A stretch of 64,000 bases of DNA from a bacterium (GTDB lineage: Bacteria; Cyanobacteriota; Vampirovibrionia; Obscuribacterales; Obscuribacteraceae): assembly GCA_018062085.1 (NCBI GenBank), contig JAGOSY010000002.1, positions 310,001-374,000 of the forward strand, given 5' to 3'. The notes beneath the pieces were generated by a model. That model searched no databases. It was not told where the DNA came from and was given only the letters and a program-made list of their open reading frames with translations. The number at the start of each line of letters is the position of its first letter. Position 1 is the stretch's first letter. A program made the translations under genes and the position numbers. Shown one piece after another: positions 8,988-17,637 of this stretch.

Positions 8988-9428
8988 TTAAGCTATGGGC
9001 GGCGGGCTCTTGCGATCAAGATACTTTTGCAAAATTATTGCTGCCGCTTGTTTATCAACCATATCTCTATTCTTTCCAGTTTTCACACCTTGAATAGTGA
9101 GCGTGCGAATGGCCGATATTGTCGTCAAGCGCTCGTCTTCATAAACAATTGGTAAGCCTGTGGCATTAGCTAGCTTCTTGGCAAATGATTTCACTTTTTC
9201 GGCTTGTTCGCCCATGGAGCCATCCATGTTGTAAGGAAGGCCCACGACAATTTGCACTGCGCCATGACGTGCGGCGAGCAAGGCAATGTTGTCAACGTCA
9301 GTGTGCATATTAACGCGGTGAATGGTCTCTAGGCCAGCTGCCGTCATTCCAAGTGGATCGGAAATAGCAACCCCTATGCGGCGGTCGCCAACATCTAATC
9401 CGATCATTCGTGGCTTCAAATTACTCAT
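8988..9428 (-). CDS. ruvX: Holliday junction resolvase-like nuclease RuvX/YqgF
   Basis: The 146-residue protein begins with the RNase H-like signature IGLDVGDRRIGVAISDP and continues with VVGLPYNMDGSMGEQAEKV and YEDERLTT, the three acidic-motif blocks of the YqgF/RuvX family. The length is normal for the family. The family acts in 16S rRNA 5'-end processing and has Holliday junction resolvase-type fold; in most bacteria the rRNA role is the better supported one. It converges with the YbjQ-like gene (stop codons adjacent) and is divergent from sixA. Confidence 0.9.
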   Translation of the reverse strand: MSNLKPRMIGLDVGDRRIGVAISDPLGMTAAGLETIHRVNMHTDVDNIALLAARHGAVQIVVGLPYNMDGSMGEQAEKVKSFAKKLANATGLPIVYEDERLTTISAIRTLTIQGVKTGKNRDMVDKQAAAIILQKYLDRKSPPPIA

Positions 9429-9530
9429 CTAATAAATATTACTCTAGTCAATGATAAGTTCCAGTAATTTCTAGCACGTAAAATAGTAATAGGCTAAAAG
9501 CTGCTACAAAAATAGGATGGTGAGGTTGCC

Positions 9531-10022
9531 ATGAGACTATATCTGGTGAGACACGGAATTGCCTCTGAACGTCTCGGTCATGGAGTGACAAGAGACGCTG
9601 ATCGACCGCTAACTGATGAAGGCAAAGACGAAATGAGAGTGGTGGCACGTGGATTAGCCAAGCTTAGTGTTAAACCAGATGTGGTGCTTTCCAGCCCCCT
9701 TGTGCGTACCCGTGAGACTGCAGAAATTTTAGCTGAACAGTTTGGCTGCGAGTTGAAGTTTACCGACGCTCTTGCTCCCGGGGTGACTGCCGCCAATGTC
9801 TGGAAGAGTGTGGCCCGCTATCCTCAAGCGGAGCAAATTTTTTTGGTCGGACACGAACCAGATATGGGGATGCTCGTGCGAGATTTAGTTTTTGCTGGTC
9901 TTGAGTTTGAAATGCCATTTAAAAAGGGCGCGGTTTGTCGCGTAGATGTTTCTGATGTGCCACCAACCAGCTCCGGAATCATCAAATGGATGCTTCCGCC
10001 TAAGGTTTTTCATTCACTCTAG
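9531..10022 (+). CDS. sixA: Phosphohistidine phosphatase SixA-like
   Basis: The 163-residue protein has the histidine phosphatase superfamily motif LYLVRHGIA at its start (RHG; the His is the phospho-acceptor), RPLTDEGKDEMR, the block VLSSPLVRTRETAEIL, and the second catalytic His in FLVGHEPDMG. The short single-domain form and the RHG-IAS start match SixA, which removes phosphate from phosphohistidines in Hpt domains. A solitary Hpt-like protein occurs at 22387 in this window, a possible but unproven partner. The ATG is preceded by GTGAGG. Confidence 0.85.
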   Translation: MRLYLVRHGIASERLGHGVTRDADRPLTDEGKDEMRVVARGLAKLSVKPDVVLSSPLVRTRETAEILAEQFGCELKFTDALAPGVTAANVWKSVARYPQAEQIFLVGHEPDMGMLVRDLVFAGLEFEMPFKKGAVCRVDVSDVPPTSSGIIKWMLPPKVFHSL

Positions 10023-10031
10023 TTATGAGAG

Positions 10032-11072
10032 TTAGGCCATTGCTGCAGCAAGTGGGGCTGGCATAGAGTGATTGATGCGCTCTGCTTCGGTGAGAGCTTC
10101 AGCTTCTATGGCCCAGACATAGAGACATGTGAAAAAGGCTGCTCTTATATAGATAGACATTGCTGTTACCACAATCACGGTTGAAGCCCAAAGGCAGCCG
10201 CCAACAACAACTATGGGTGAGGCCATCGACATGTGAGACACATAAGCATAAGAGAAACCAGCCATACCGCCACCGGCAACTAAGAGTAGTACAACCCGGT
10301 TGATGGTATCGATACCAATTTCACCCACACCAATCGTGATCAGATTGCCCTGGCCAATGCGGTCTGAACGTTTAAGAGCGCCCCAGAAGGATGTACCTTC
10401 AATAACAATGGCCGGCAAAATCAAGTGACCGGCCATTGTCCAGAAGATCTCAACAATACTCGATAAGAAATTGACACCCATACCAAATATCCCTGAGCCG
10501 CGCTTGTCGCGCATGAAGCGAGCAATACGTTTGGCAATCAAAGTCACTAGACCCAGGGTGATGATCGCTGGCAGTGAACTGAATACTGCGGCGCAAGAGG
10601 TAGAAAACTTTCCAGAGCCTGCCCCTTCGGTAAGGTGGCTGTATACCAAAGCTGTAGTTACACCTTCTAGAAAGCGGTTGGTCAACCACCACAAAGATAG
10701 TATGGCGACAACGGCAAAGACGGCATCTGGGCTAGCTGCTTGCTGCAGAGCGCCGACTCCACTTTGGTCCCACTGGCCATTTAAGGCTGTCTGGCCTATA
10801 AATTGCTGGATTCCTTCAGGTGTTGGAGTGATTTTAGCGGCATGATGCGCGCCATGGGCAGCAGCGGCATGGGCCCCTGACGATGCTTGAGTCGCCTGAG
10901 CACCGTGTGCTGTAGCGGCTATGCGTGACTTGCCCTCAAAAAAGAGCATGATGGCAAAGAAGAAATTGCTAAATACAGTCAATATCGCCGGAAACAGCAG
11001 TCGTTTATCTTGCCAGCCCATCTTGATGGCTGCCATGATCATCTTAAAGCCCCGACCAAATGATTCAAACAT
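10032..11072 (-). CDS. Polytopic membrane protein, DUF6159-like
   Basis: The 346-residue protein starts with a polar amphipathic stretch (FGRGFKMIMAAIKMGWQDKR) followed by about six hydrophobic segments. Between the first and second segments lies an Ala/His-rich soluble region (residues ~50-80, repeated HAA/AHGAH motifs). The pattern of a short Trp-containing lead-in before the first helix, and a helix series with an FLEGV motif, resembles the uncharacterised DUF6159 membrane proteins. I recall this similarity only in outline. The ATG has an AGAGGGATTAGG region upstream. No function can be stated. The His-rich loop could bind metal, which is speculation. Confidence 0.65.
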   Translation of the reverse strand: MFESFGRGFKMIMAAIKMGWQDKRLLFPAILTVFSNFFFAIMLFFEGKSRIAATAHGAQATQASSGAHAAAAHGAHHAAKITPTPEGIQQFIGQTALNGQWDQSGVGALQQAASPDAVFAVVAILSLWWLTNRFLEGVTTALVYSHLTEGAGSGKFSTSCAAVFSSLPAIITLGLVTLIAKRIARFMRDKRGSGIFGMGVNFLSSIVEIFWTMAGHLILPAIVIEGTSFWGALKRSDRIGQGNLITIGVGEIGIDTINRVVLLLVAGGGMAGFSYAYVSHMSMASPIVVVGGCLWASTVIVVTAMSIYIRAAFFTCLYVWAIEAEALTEAERINHSMPAPLAAAMA

Positions 11073-11135
11073 GACCTAATCCCTCTATGGACCCATTATG
11101 ACGGTCGTGAAATGCTGCTTAGGGCAGCTAATAGT

Positions 11136-11153
11136 AAAAAGGGGCTATCCCCT
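11136..11153 (-). terminator. Intrinsic terminator downstream of the long-chain acyl-CoA ligase gene
   Basis: On the minus strand the sequence reads GGGG-ATAG-CCCC followed by TTTTT, a compact GC stem with a tetraloop and T-run. It lies about 100 bases beyond the stop of the gene at 11253-13136 and ahead of the membrane-protein gene. It would separate the two transcripts. Confidence 0.6.
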
Positions 11154-11252
11154 GAGGAGCTTTAGACCTGAAAGTGGTCATTGCTTTATGAAGCCTCGCC
11201 TGTATTGTAATTAGTTGCCAAGCGAATGTAAAGAACTTTTTTATCTTTTCGC

Positions 11253-13136
11253 CTATATTTTTTCTAGTTCGACGTCTTCCTCGGGATACATCGAGTCTAA
11301 GACCACCTGATATTTGGCGGTTACGTGCTTGCGCTTGACCTTAAAAGTGGGCGTCAACTCTTCATCTTCTACTGTAAAGTCGTTGGGCAAAATTTCGTAG
11401 CGTTTAATGCGCTCAAACGTGGCCAGGCTTTGGTTTATGCGGCCAACCGCGGCGTCAACTTCGTCTTTGATTAAGGGGTGATGGTAAAGCTCATCTACTT
11501 CTTTATAGGTAAGCTTGTGGCGGTTGGCCACGGTCTTAAGCATCTCGCGGTTGAGGGTGAGCAGACAGGTGATAAATTTGCGACGGTCGCCGTAAACCAG
11601 ACAGTGGCTGACGATGGCTTCTCCTTTGAAGAGGTTTTCAATGTACTGCGGGGCCACATGTTTACCGCCGGCAGTGATGATAATGTCTTTCTTCCGGTCT
11701 TTAATACTAATAAAGCCGTCGCTGTCGATGGCGGCAATATCACCGGTTTTGAACCAGCCATCAGCAAAGGCTTCGGCCGTAGCTTCGGGGTTTTTATAGT
11801 ATTGCTTAAAGACATTGGGGCCCCGAACCAAAAGCTCTCCGTCTTCTGCCAGTTTTACTTCTACGCCACTTAGCGCCTGGCCCACCGTACCGGGCCGATT
11901 GCTTTCAAGATTGTTGCAAGCGAGAGGGGCGCTGGTTTCAGTAAGTCCATAACCTTCTAAAACCTTCAAGCCGATGGTGTCAAAGAAGCGCTGTACCTCT
12001 GGGGGCAAAGGGGCCGCCCCCGACATGAGCATGCGCAAGCGACCGCCAAATCTTCTTCTTATTTTTGAGAAGACCAGTCTGTCAGCTGCCCTTAGCTCGG
12101 CGGCGTGAAGTTGTTTGGTGATGGCGTTCTTCACTTCTGCATTTTTTTGCTGACTGCGGGCCGACATGCTTTCGGTTGCCTCAGTCGTTTGATTTGGCGC
12201 TTTTTTATTTAGATTAAAGGCCCAGTTGATTAGTAATTGCTGGGTTTTCGGTAGATTCTTTACTTCAGACTGAATACGTTGGTAGGCCTTTTCGTAGAAT
12301 CTTGGCACTCCATTGATGATTGTCGGATGGGTTTCGATCATATTGCGAGGTACAGCTTCGATGCTTTCGGCGAAGGCCATGGTGATGCCACTAAAGACAC
12401 TGAGAAATTGGCCGCCCACTCTTTCGTAGACGTGCGAAAGAGGAAGGAAGGAAAGGGTTAGGTCATTTTTGGAAAAGTCCATGCGCTCACCGATGGCGAC
12501 ACAGACTGAATAGATATTGTTGTGTGAGAGCATTACCCCTTTAGGGATACCGGTGGTGCCCGAGGTATACACAATTGATGCCACCATATCTGGGGTTACG
12601 GCTGCAATAGACTCTTGCACTAAATTCTTTTGCGAAAGTAGATAAATCTCTCCATCTTTGAGCAATTCATCCCACTTCAAGATTTTCAATTTGTCAGTAG
12701 ACGGTGGTGCCTCGCCCTCAAAAATTACAGCAAATTTGAGTTTTTCTGGAGGACTTGGTCGCTCTAAGATTTTTCGCAGCTGTAGATCGTTTTCGACAAA
12801 TATTGCCACGGCATCACTGTGCTTGATGAGAAAGTCGACTTCAGGGGCGTTTAAAGTGGGATAGATAGGAATGCTAACGCCACCCATTGAAAGAATTGCC
12901 AAATCTGCCCATGACCACTTAGGAGAGGGCTGTGACAAAATGGCTAAATGCGCTTCTTTGCTGATGCCGAGTTTGGCCAGCCCACCCATAGCAAGTTCAA
13001 TGACGCGACCATGTTCGCGCCAGATTATCGGCTGATAGATGCCTTGTACTTTGTGCAATATGGCTGGGCGTTCGCTATCGCTCTCCACCCGTCGCCAGAA
13101 GACATCAATTATCGTCTTTTCAGTTTTTGATGCCAT
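11253..13136 (-). CDS. Long-chain fatty acyl-CoA ligase (AMP-binding, FAA1/FadD15 type)
   Basis: The 627-residue protein is of the ANL superfamily and activates a fatty acid with ATP to acyl-AMP, then to acyl-CoA. Motifs: P-loop SIVYTSGTTGIPKGVMLSHNN (A3), MLSGAAPLPPEVQ, EGYGLTETSAP (A5), FKTGDIAAIDSDGFISIKDR (A7/A8), and ITAGGKHVAPQYIE (A8-type gating loop), then a C-terminal domain ending with TPTFKVKRK. The length of ~600 and the KDIIITAGGKHVAP form fit long-chain enzymes of the FAA1 subgroup. It is probably cytosolic or membrane-associated. A second ANL enzyme of a different subgroup lies at 15759. Confidence 0.88.
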   Translation of the reverse strand: MASKTEKTIIDVFWRRVESDSERPAILHKVQGIYQPIIWREHGRVIELAMGGLAKLGISKEAHLAILSQPSPKWSWADLAILSMGGVSIPIYPTLNAPEVDFLIKHSDAVAIFVENDLQLRKILERPSPPEKLKFAVIFEGEAPPSTDKLKILKWDELLKDGEIYLLSQKNLVQESIAAVTPDMVASIVYTSGTTGIPKGVMLSHNNIYSVCVAIGERMDFSKNDLTLSFLPLSHVYERVGGQFLSVFSGITMAFAESIEAVPRNMIETHPTIINGVPRFYEKAYQRIQSEVKNLPKTQQLLINWAFNLNKKAPNQTTEATESMSARSQQKNAEVKNAITKQLHAAELRAADRLVFSKIRRRFGGRLRMLMSGAAPLPPEVQRFFDTIGLKVLEGYGLTETSAPLACNNLESNRPGTVGQALSGVEVKLAEDGELLVRGPNVFKQYYKNPEATAEAFADGWFKTGDIAAIDSDGFISIKDRKKDIIITAGGKHVAPQYIENLFKGEAIVSHCLVYGDRRKFITCLLTLNREMLKTVANRHKLTYKEVDELYHHPLIKDEVDAAVGRINQSLATFERIKRYEILPNDFTVEDEELTPTFKVKRKHVTAKYQVVLDSMYPEEDVELEKI

Positions 13137-13159
13137 AAGCCGTTAAATTTAGTCCTGAT

Positions 13160-13306
13160 TTACTTTAGCGCTAAATTAAGCCATTCGAGATAAGGCGTAT
13201 ATCCCTTTTCTATGTCAAGCGAAATGGTTTCTGGAACTTCGTACGAGTGCATTTCTTTTATTCGCTGTTCGAGTCTATCGTAAACGATGGGAGACGATTT
13301 CATCAT
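13160..13306 (-). pseudogene. cutA: C-terminal fragment of divalent-cation tolerance protein CutA
   Basis: A 48-codon open frame starts ATGATG directly after, and in frame with, the TGA that ends the upstream gene at 13307, and ends in TAA. Its product contains LEQRIKEMHSYEVPETISL and then YLEWL. This matches the last ~45 residues of CutA (typical consensus LEeRIKelHPYEVPEIIaL ... YLxWL), which is normally about 105 residues. The N-terminal half, which forms most of the ferredoxin-like fold, is absent from the upstream frame. It is therefore either a decayed cutA or a small expressed tail. The well-kept motif suggests a recent event or residual selection. It is too short for standard gene calls. 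Confidence 0.65.
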
Positions 13307-14431
13307 TCAACTAATTATGCCAAGTTCGCTACCAGCTTCAGCAATAAATGAAGCAAGTAGTTCAGTAGCTCTGAGGAATTGCATAGACTGCAAACGAGGC
13401 ATGCGATAGCGTTTATGCAGGCGGATGATTACTACTGGAACATTAAGCTCGCTGGCGGCATAATCGGCGAATGGCCTGAGGAAATGATCAAAACTTCGAG
13501 CACCAATGGCCTCTAGTTCGCCAAGTTTGAGCTTGAGGCGTCTTTCGTAGTCTTCACAACCTAAAGATTCACCATATGCTGAAATTTGTACCCCAGGTGC
13601 TTCTTGCCAGGTGGAGCCCATCAGCATCACCACCAGACCAACTTTACCAGCCTTGATTACATCGCTAAATACCCGTCGAAACGGCGTTTCTAGATACCAG
13701 CACGGATCAGCCACCATGCAATAGTTGCTCATTAATGTATGGCAGCCGGTCATGCGATTGAGCAAGGCCGACATGCTGCCAGTAAATGACTCTTGCTCGT
13801 GAAATTCACCTTCGCGCCAATTGGCCGTGGCGTGGGGGGCGACCACTAAGACCGGCAGATTGCCACCCATGAACTTATAGTCTGGCTCACCTGCGTGAGG
13901 GAGCTGCTCGTAGCGTTCGGCTAATAGCGATTCATATTTAACAGCCCAGTCTACTGGGTCGGCTTGTGGCTGCTGGCCAATTATGTATTGAAGAGCTTGA
14001 TCAAGTTCGTTAAAGCGCGCTTGTGAGTGCGACAGCACCCAAGGGTTAAACGGTGATGGGCCGACCACCGTCACCATCTTGCCCCGTCTATGGGCATAGA
14101 ACATCTCCATGGCGGCGCCATAGCTGGGCCTTTCTAAGTTAGCCAGCAAGCCATCGCTTTGGTCGATTAGCTCAAGAGCCCTTTGCACCCTTTGATCGGA
14201 AGAGCCAGCTATTTCGATGGCATCAAGAAAATCGACATCGGTCTCTGACCAGGCAAATTCGAGGGGGTTAACCACCCGCAGGCCATGATTTTGCAGTCTT
14301 GTCAGGGCGAAAGTGCGCCAATCAGGCGCCGACATATTGTTAGCAAGACTATTGCTAATGGCCGCCGAATGCGACAGTTGAGAAGGATCTATAGATCCGC
14401 CGGTGAGATAAATTGACGAAAGTATCGACAA
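13307..14431 (-). CDS. Two-domain protein: nucleoside 2-deoxyribosyltransferase-like plus N-formylglutamate amidohydrolase-like
   Basis: The 374-residue protein. The N-terminal ~165 residues start with a short strand (SIYLTGG) and contain LRVVNPLEF, ALELIDQSDGLLANLERPS and YGAAMEMFYAHRRGKMVTVV. That is the D-x-G-x-E pattern of nucleoside 2-deoxyribosyltransferase-like (YtoQ/DUF4406-like) domains. The second half (from ~195) has VLVVAPHATANWREGEFHEQ, a TGSMSALLNRM block and a conserved KLGELEAIG helix, which looks like the N-formylglutamate amidohydrolase family. The start is TTG at 14431, with GGAG nine bases upstream. I know no established protein with this pair, so the combined role is open. 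The stop codon is followed in frame by the cutA fragment. Confidence 0.65.
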   Translation of the reverse strand: MSILSSIYLTGGSIDPSQLSHSAAISNSLANNMSAPDWRTFALTRLQNHGLRVVNPLEFAWSETDVDFLDAIEIAGSSDQRVQRALELIDQSDGLLANLERPSYGAAMEMFYAHRRGKMVTVVGPSPFNPWVLSHSQARFNELDQALQYIIGQQPQADPVDWAVKYESLLAERYEQLPHAGEPDYKFMGGNLPVLVVAPHATANWREGEFHEQESFTGSMSALLNRMTGCHTLMSNYCMVADPCWYLETPFRRVFSDVIKAGKVGLVVMLMGSTWQEAPGVQISAYGESLGCEDYERRLKLKLGELEAIGARSFDHFLRPFADYAASELNVPVVIIRLHKRYRMPRLQSMQFLRATELLASFIAEAGSELGIIS

Positions 14432-14653
14432 TTCTTAGTGCTCCTCGTGCTCCCAGTGCTCTAAACAAGAGCCATAGTGCCAGTCTATCAAATTTTCTGT
14501 CAAAGCGATGATGTTTTCTACTTTCTAGCAGGGGGCAAAAGTATATCTGGGCTTGGCTTTGAGCATGATGTAGCGAAATTGCATATCAATCGAGTATGCT
14601 TTCTTCCTTGCTAGAATCCTCATTTGAAAAGAAAAGCTTACTGGAAGTAATTA

Positions 14654-15181
14654 ATGCATTCGCTAATATGGCTACAAAGGCTCTTGCTGGCAACAATTTT
14701 GTTTGTTTCGTGCAGCACCATTGTCAGTGGTTGCAGCCAGACAGCTACTAATCAGTCAACTAACACAATTGAAAGACCGCCCAGCTATACAAAGATTGGC
14801 CCCGGGACTTCCGGTACAACTTCAAGTACAACTGAGAATGCTGCAAGCATCGATGAAGCCGAAGTGGCTGCGGCACAAAACAATCGATCCAGCCACGTTG
14901 CAGTTACCTGCACTCTTCCCGTTAAGCGCATGTTGCGGCCCGATGACAAAGGCGAGAAGCACGAAAAGTTTCTCTTGCAATTGTCTAATGGCACAACAAT
15001 ACTGGTGGCCCATAATGTCAGTCGCGCACCCAGCGTTCCGCTTGAGGCCGGTGATATCGTTACGGTGCACGGCGAATATATCTGGAACGAAAAAGGTGGT
15101 GTAATCCATTGGACCCACGCCAGTGATACCCCTCGTCATGAAGGTGGCTATATAGATTTCAAGGGGCAGCGCTATCAGTAG
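14654..15181 (+). CDS. DUF3465-like lipoprotein
   Basis: The 175-residue protein has a lipoprotein signal peptide with lipobox IVSGC (Cys27), so it is probably anchored in the inner or outer membrane facing the periplasm. After a Ser/Thr-rich linker, the C-terminal ~85 residues contain VAHNVSRAPSVPLEAGDIV, GEYIWNEKGGVIHWTH and GGYIDFKGQRYQ. These are the hallmarks of the DUF3465 family, a small OB-fold-like domain of unknown function (HNxxxAP, GEYxWNxKGGxxHWTH). Family match is firm; function is unknown. Confidence 0.82.
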   Translation: MHSLIWLQRLLLATILFVSCSTIVSGCSQTATNQSTNTIERPPSYTKIGPGTSGTTSSTTENAASIDEAEVAAAQNNRSSHVAVTCTLPVKRMLRPDDKGEKHEKFLLQLSNGTTILVAHNVSRAPSVPLEAGDIVTVHGEYIWNEKGGVIHWTHASDTPRHEGGYIDFKGQRYQ

Positions 15182-15245
15182 AATTTGCTCATACTGGCAC
15201 CGCTAAGTCGCTAGAAAGTCAAACGCAGTGAGCAAGAAACTCATC

Positions 15246-15271
15246 TTGACAGCCTCTTGCTAAATTATAAT
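15246..15271 (+). promoter_or_regulatory. Possible promoter of the small secreted protein gene
   Basis: TTGACA (15246-15251) and TATAAT (15266-15271) are perfect consensus hexamers, but the spacer is only 14 bases, short for sigma-70. The start of transcription would lie about 100 bases ahead of the gene at 15375. Confidence 0.3.
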
Positions 15272-15374
15272 TCGCTCATGGAATTGTTAATAGATTTGCA
15301 CAATGCTTTTCAACAGCCAAACTCGCGCTTATACTCAGTTGGTGATGCAACTTAGATGGTCAAGGGTGTTTTAA

Positions 15375-15710
15375 ATGTTCAACCGACTCAACGGTCTAAA
15401 CGGTCTGAAACAGTTCACCGCTGCAGCGCTCATAACTCTTTCATCTTCAGCATTTGCTGGTGAAGTATTGGCAAACAATTCTGATTATGCCAATTTGCTA
15501 GCAGTAAATACGCCCGGCATTCGCAACTCTACAGATTCTTCTATCGATCAAGCAGTTGATTATCTCAACAGAGCTGACCACGCCGTAGAAATTAAAAGTC
15601 GTAGAAGCAAAACCAAGCCTGCTTTTGATAGCAAAGTGGTAAGGCATAGATTGCCTTCCAGCTCAGACAAAATTCTTATTCTCGGTGGCTCTGACATCGT
15701 ACCCATGTAA
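15375..15710 (+). CDS. Small secreted protein of unknown function
   Basis: The 111-residue protein begins MFNRLNGLNGLKQF followed by a hydrophobic stretch with an AFA-G cleavage-like site (about residue 28), consistent with a Sec signal peptide. The mature part is polar with a basic patch (KSRRSKTKPAFDSKVVRHR) and shows no recognisable domain. The N-terminal NGLNGLN repeat comes from a short DNA duplication (acggtctaaacggtc). AAGGGTG precedes the ATG. It stands alone between the lipoprotein gene and the acyl-CoA ligase. Confidence 0.6.
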   Translation: MFNRLNGLNGLKQFTAAALITLSSSAFAGEVLANNSDYANLLAVNTPGIRNSTDSSIDQAVDYLNRADHAVEIKSRRSKTKPAFDSKVVRHRLPSSSDKILILGGSDIVPM

Positions 15711-15758
15711 TCATCTGCAATCATCTTTAGGTACGCGCTGAGAGATTGGATAGATACA

Positions 15759-17579
15759 TTGGTAGCAAATTCAGACCCAAATACACTAGATAGTGGCCTG
15801 AGCTTTCAGCAGCCATTGAGCTACGACTTTGGTATCTGCAATGAGCTTCTAGGTTTTACTCTGGCTGAGCATCTTGATTTGATTTGCCTACAGCAGCCCG
15901 AGCACGAAGCCATTGTTAGTTGCCTTGAAAATAAACGGCTGACTTACGCCCAGTTTAAGCACGAGAGTGAAACTCTGGCCCGGGCGATGATGGCCCAAGG
16001 TATTGAACCCGGTGATCGCGTTGGCATTTGGTCTGCCAACAACTGGCGCTGGCTTACTGTGCTTTATGCTGCTGCGCGAATTGGTGCCATTTTAGTAAAT
16101 ATCAATCCCGCTTATCGCACCGGTGAGCTCGACTATGTTTTGAGCCAAGCCGGGGTTAAGCTACTGTTCGCCATTCCGGCCAATCGCTCTAGTAATTATT
16201 TAGAGATGCTGGCCGAACTAGTGCCTCATTTGTTTGCTACTGCCGGTAGTGATAGAGATAGTGATTCTGCTGGTAAGGCCCAAAGCCTGCCGAGCACTTT
16301 GAAAAGTATAGTGGTTATGCCAGCCGTCACTATTGATGGCAACCTACAGACTTTTAAGGATGTGAAATCTACTGATGTCAAATCAGATAAGACTGGCGTA
16401 CTTTCTTGGGATAAATTTGTCAAACAGGCCGAGTTTACTAGCTCTGAGCAGCTCATTCAAAGACAGAGTTCAGTGCAGTTTGATCATCCTGTCAACATTC
16501 AGTACACCTCTGGTACCACCGGATTTCCGAAGGGTGTCACTCTTTCTCACCATAATCTTCTCAATAATGGACTCTTTGCCGCACGCGCCATGGCCCTAAA
16601 CACTAGCTCTCGCTTTTGCGTGCCCATGCCGTTTTACCACTGTGGTGGCATGGTCAGCTCAGCTTTGGCTACATTTTCAGTTGGTGGCACCTTAGTATTA
16701 TCAGGGCCATACTTTGAAGAATTGACAGTAATGAAAGCTGTTCAAAGTGAGCGGTGCACCCATCTTTCTGGTGTACCAACCATGTTCATTGCCCAGTTAG
16801 AGCATAGTCAATTTGCTTCGTTTGATTACACTAGTCTGCAAGGTGGCTTTCTTGCTGGGGCACCATGCCCAGTGCAATTGATGCGTCGGGTCGCTAGTGA
16901 AATGCATGTCACTGACGTGGTTATTCTTTATGGTCTAACCGAAGTTTCGCCCTTGATGACTGCCACTACTATTCATGACTCGCTTGAAACCCGTGCTACT
17001 ACTGTGGGCCGGGCCATACCAGGTGTGGAAGTTAAACTGGTTGATGATGCGGGCAAGATTTTGCCTAGGGGCAGTCAGGGCGAGATTTGCTGTCGTGGTC
17101 ATGGCATTATGCTTGGATATTGGCAAGACCCGCAAGCTACTAGTGATTGCATTGATGATGCTGGCTGGTTGCACTCCGGTGATTTGGGTGTGATGAATGC
17201 TCAGGGCTATTTGCACATCACTGGTCGCAAGAAAGACATGATTATTCGCGGTGGTGAGAATATCTATCCCCGTGAAATTGAAGAAGTTTTGCATGCTCAC
17301 CAAGCAGTGGCTCAAGCCCAAGTGTTTGGTGTACCAGATCGTCGTTTGGGCGAAGAAGTAGCGCTCTGGGTGACGATCAAGAGTGGTGCTGAGGTAAGCG
17401 AGAGCGAGCTGATTGGCTGGCTGAAGGAGCAAATTGCTCATTTTAAAGTGCCACGTTATGTCCGCTTCGTTTCTGAATTTCCCATGACAGTGACAGGAAA
17501 GATTCAGAAATTCGCTATGCGCGACAAAATGATTGAAGAATTGGGACTTCAGTCAGACGCGGCAATTGAGACGGCATAG
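15759..17579 (+). CDS. Medium/short-chain acyl-CoA synthetase (AMP-binding)
   Basis: The 606-residue ANL-superfamily ligase. Visible motifs: IQYTSGTTGFPKGVTLSHHN (A3), GLTEVSPLMTATT (A5), GWLHSGDLGVMNAQGYLHI (A7), GRKKDMIIRGGENIYPREIEE (A8, closed-loop GGENIYP form) and the C-terminal catalytic Lys in MTVTGKIQKF (A10). The GGENIYPREIE form and TGKIQK end are typical of the FadD3/acetate-propionate-like fatty acyl-CoA synthetases and differ from the enzyme at 11253. An insertion of about 60 residues with SDRDSDSAGK lies before A3. The start is a TTG with no strong ribosome binding site, so the N-terminus is uncertain. Confidence 0.85.
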   Translation: MVANSDPNTLDSGLSFQQPLSYDFGICNELLGFTLAEHLDLICLQQPEHEAIVSCLENKRLTYAQFKHESETLARAMMAQGIEPGDRVGIWSANNWRWLTVLYAAARIGAILVNINPAYRTGELDYVLSQAGVKLLFAIPANRSSNYLEMLAELVPHLFATAGSDRDSDSAGKAQSLPSTLKSIVVMPAVTIDGNLQTFKDVKSTDVKSDKTGVLSWDKFVKQAEFTSSEQLIQRQSSVQFDHPVNIQYTSGTTGFPKGVTLSHHNLLNNGLFAARAMALNTSSRFCVPMPFYHCGGMVSSALATFSVGGTLVLSGPYFEELTVMKAVQSERCTHLSGVPTMFIAQLEHSQFASFDYTSLQGGFLAGAPCPVQLMRRVASEMHVTDVVILYGLTEVSPLMTATTIHDSLETRATTVGRAIPGVEVKLVDDAGKILPRGSQGEICCRGHGIMLGYWQDPQATSDCIDDAGWLHSGDLGVMNAQGYLHITGRKKDMIIRGGENIYPREIEEVLHAHQAVAQAQVFGVPDRRLGEEVALWVTIKSGAEVSESELIGWLKEQIAHFKVPRYVRFVSEFPMTVTGKIQKFAMRDKMIEELGLQSDAAIETA

Positions 17580-17637
17580 CGTTCTTGCTCTATGCTTTTG
17601 TTCTATACTGGGTTTGATCTAATTTAGGAAGTCTAGG

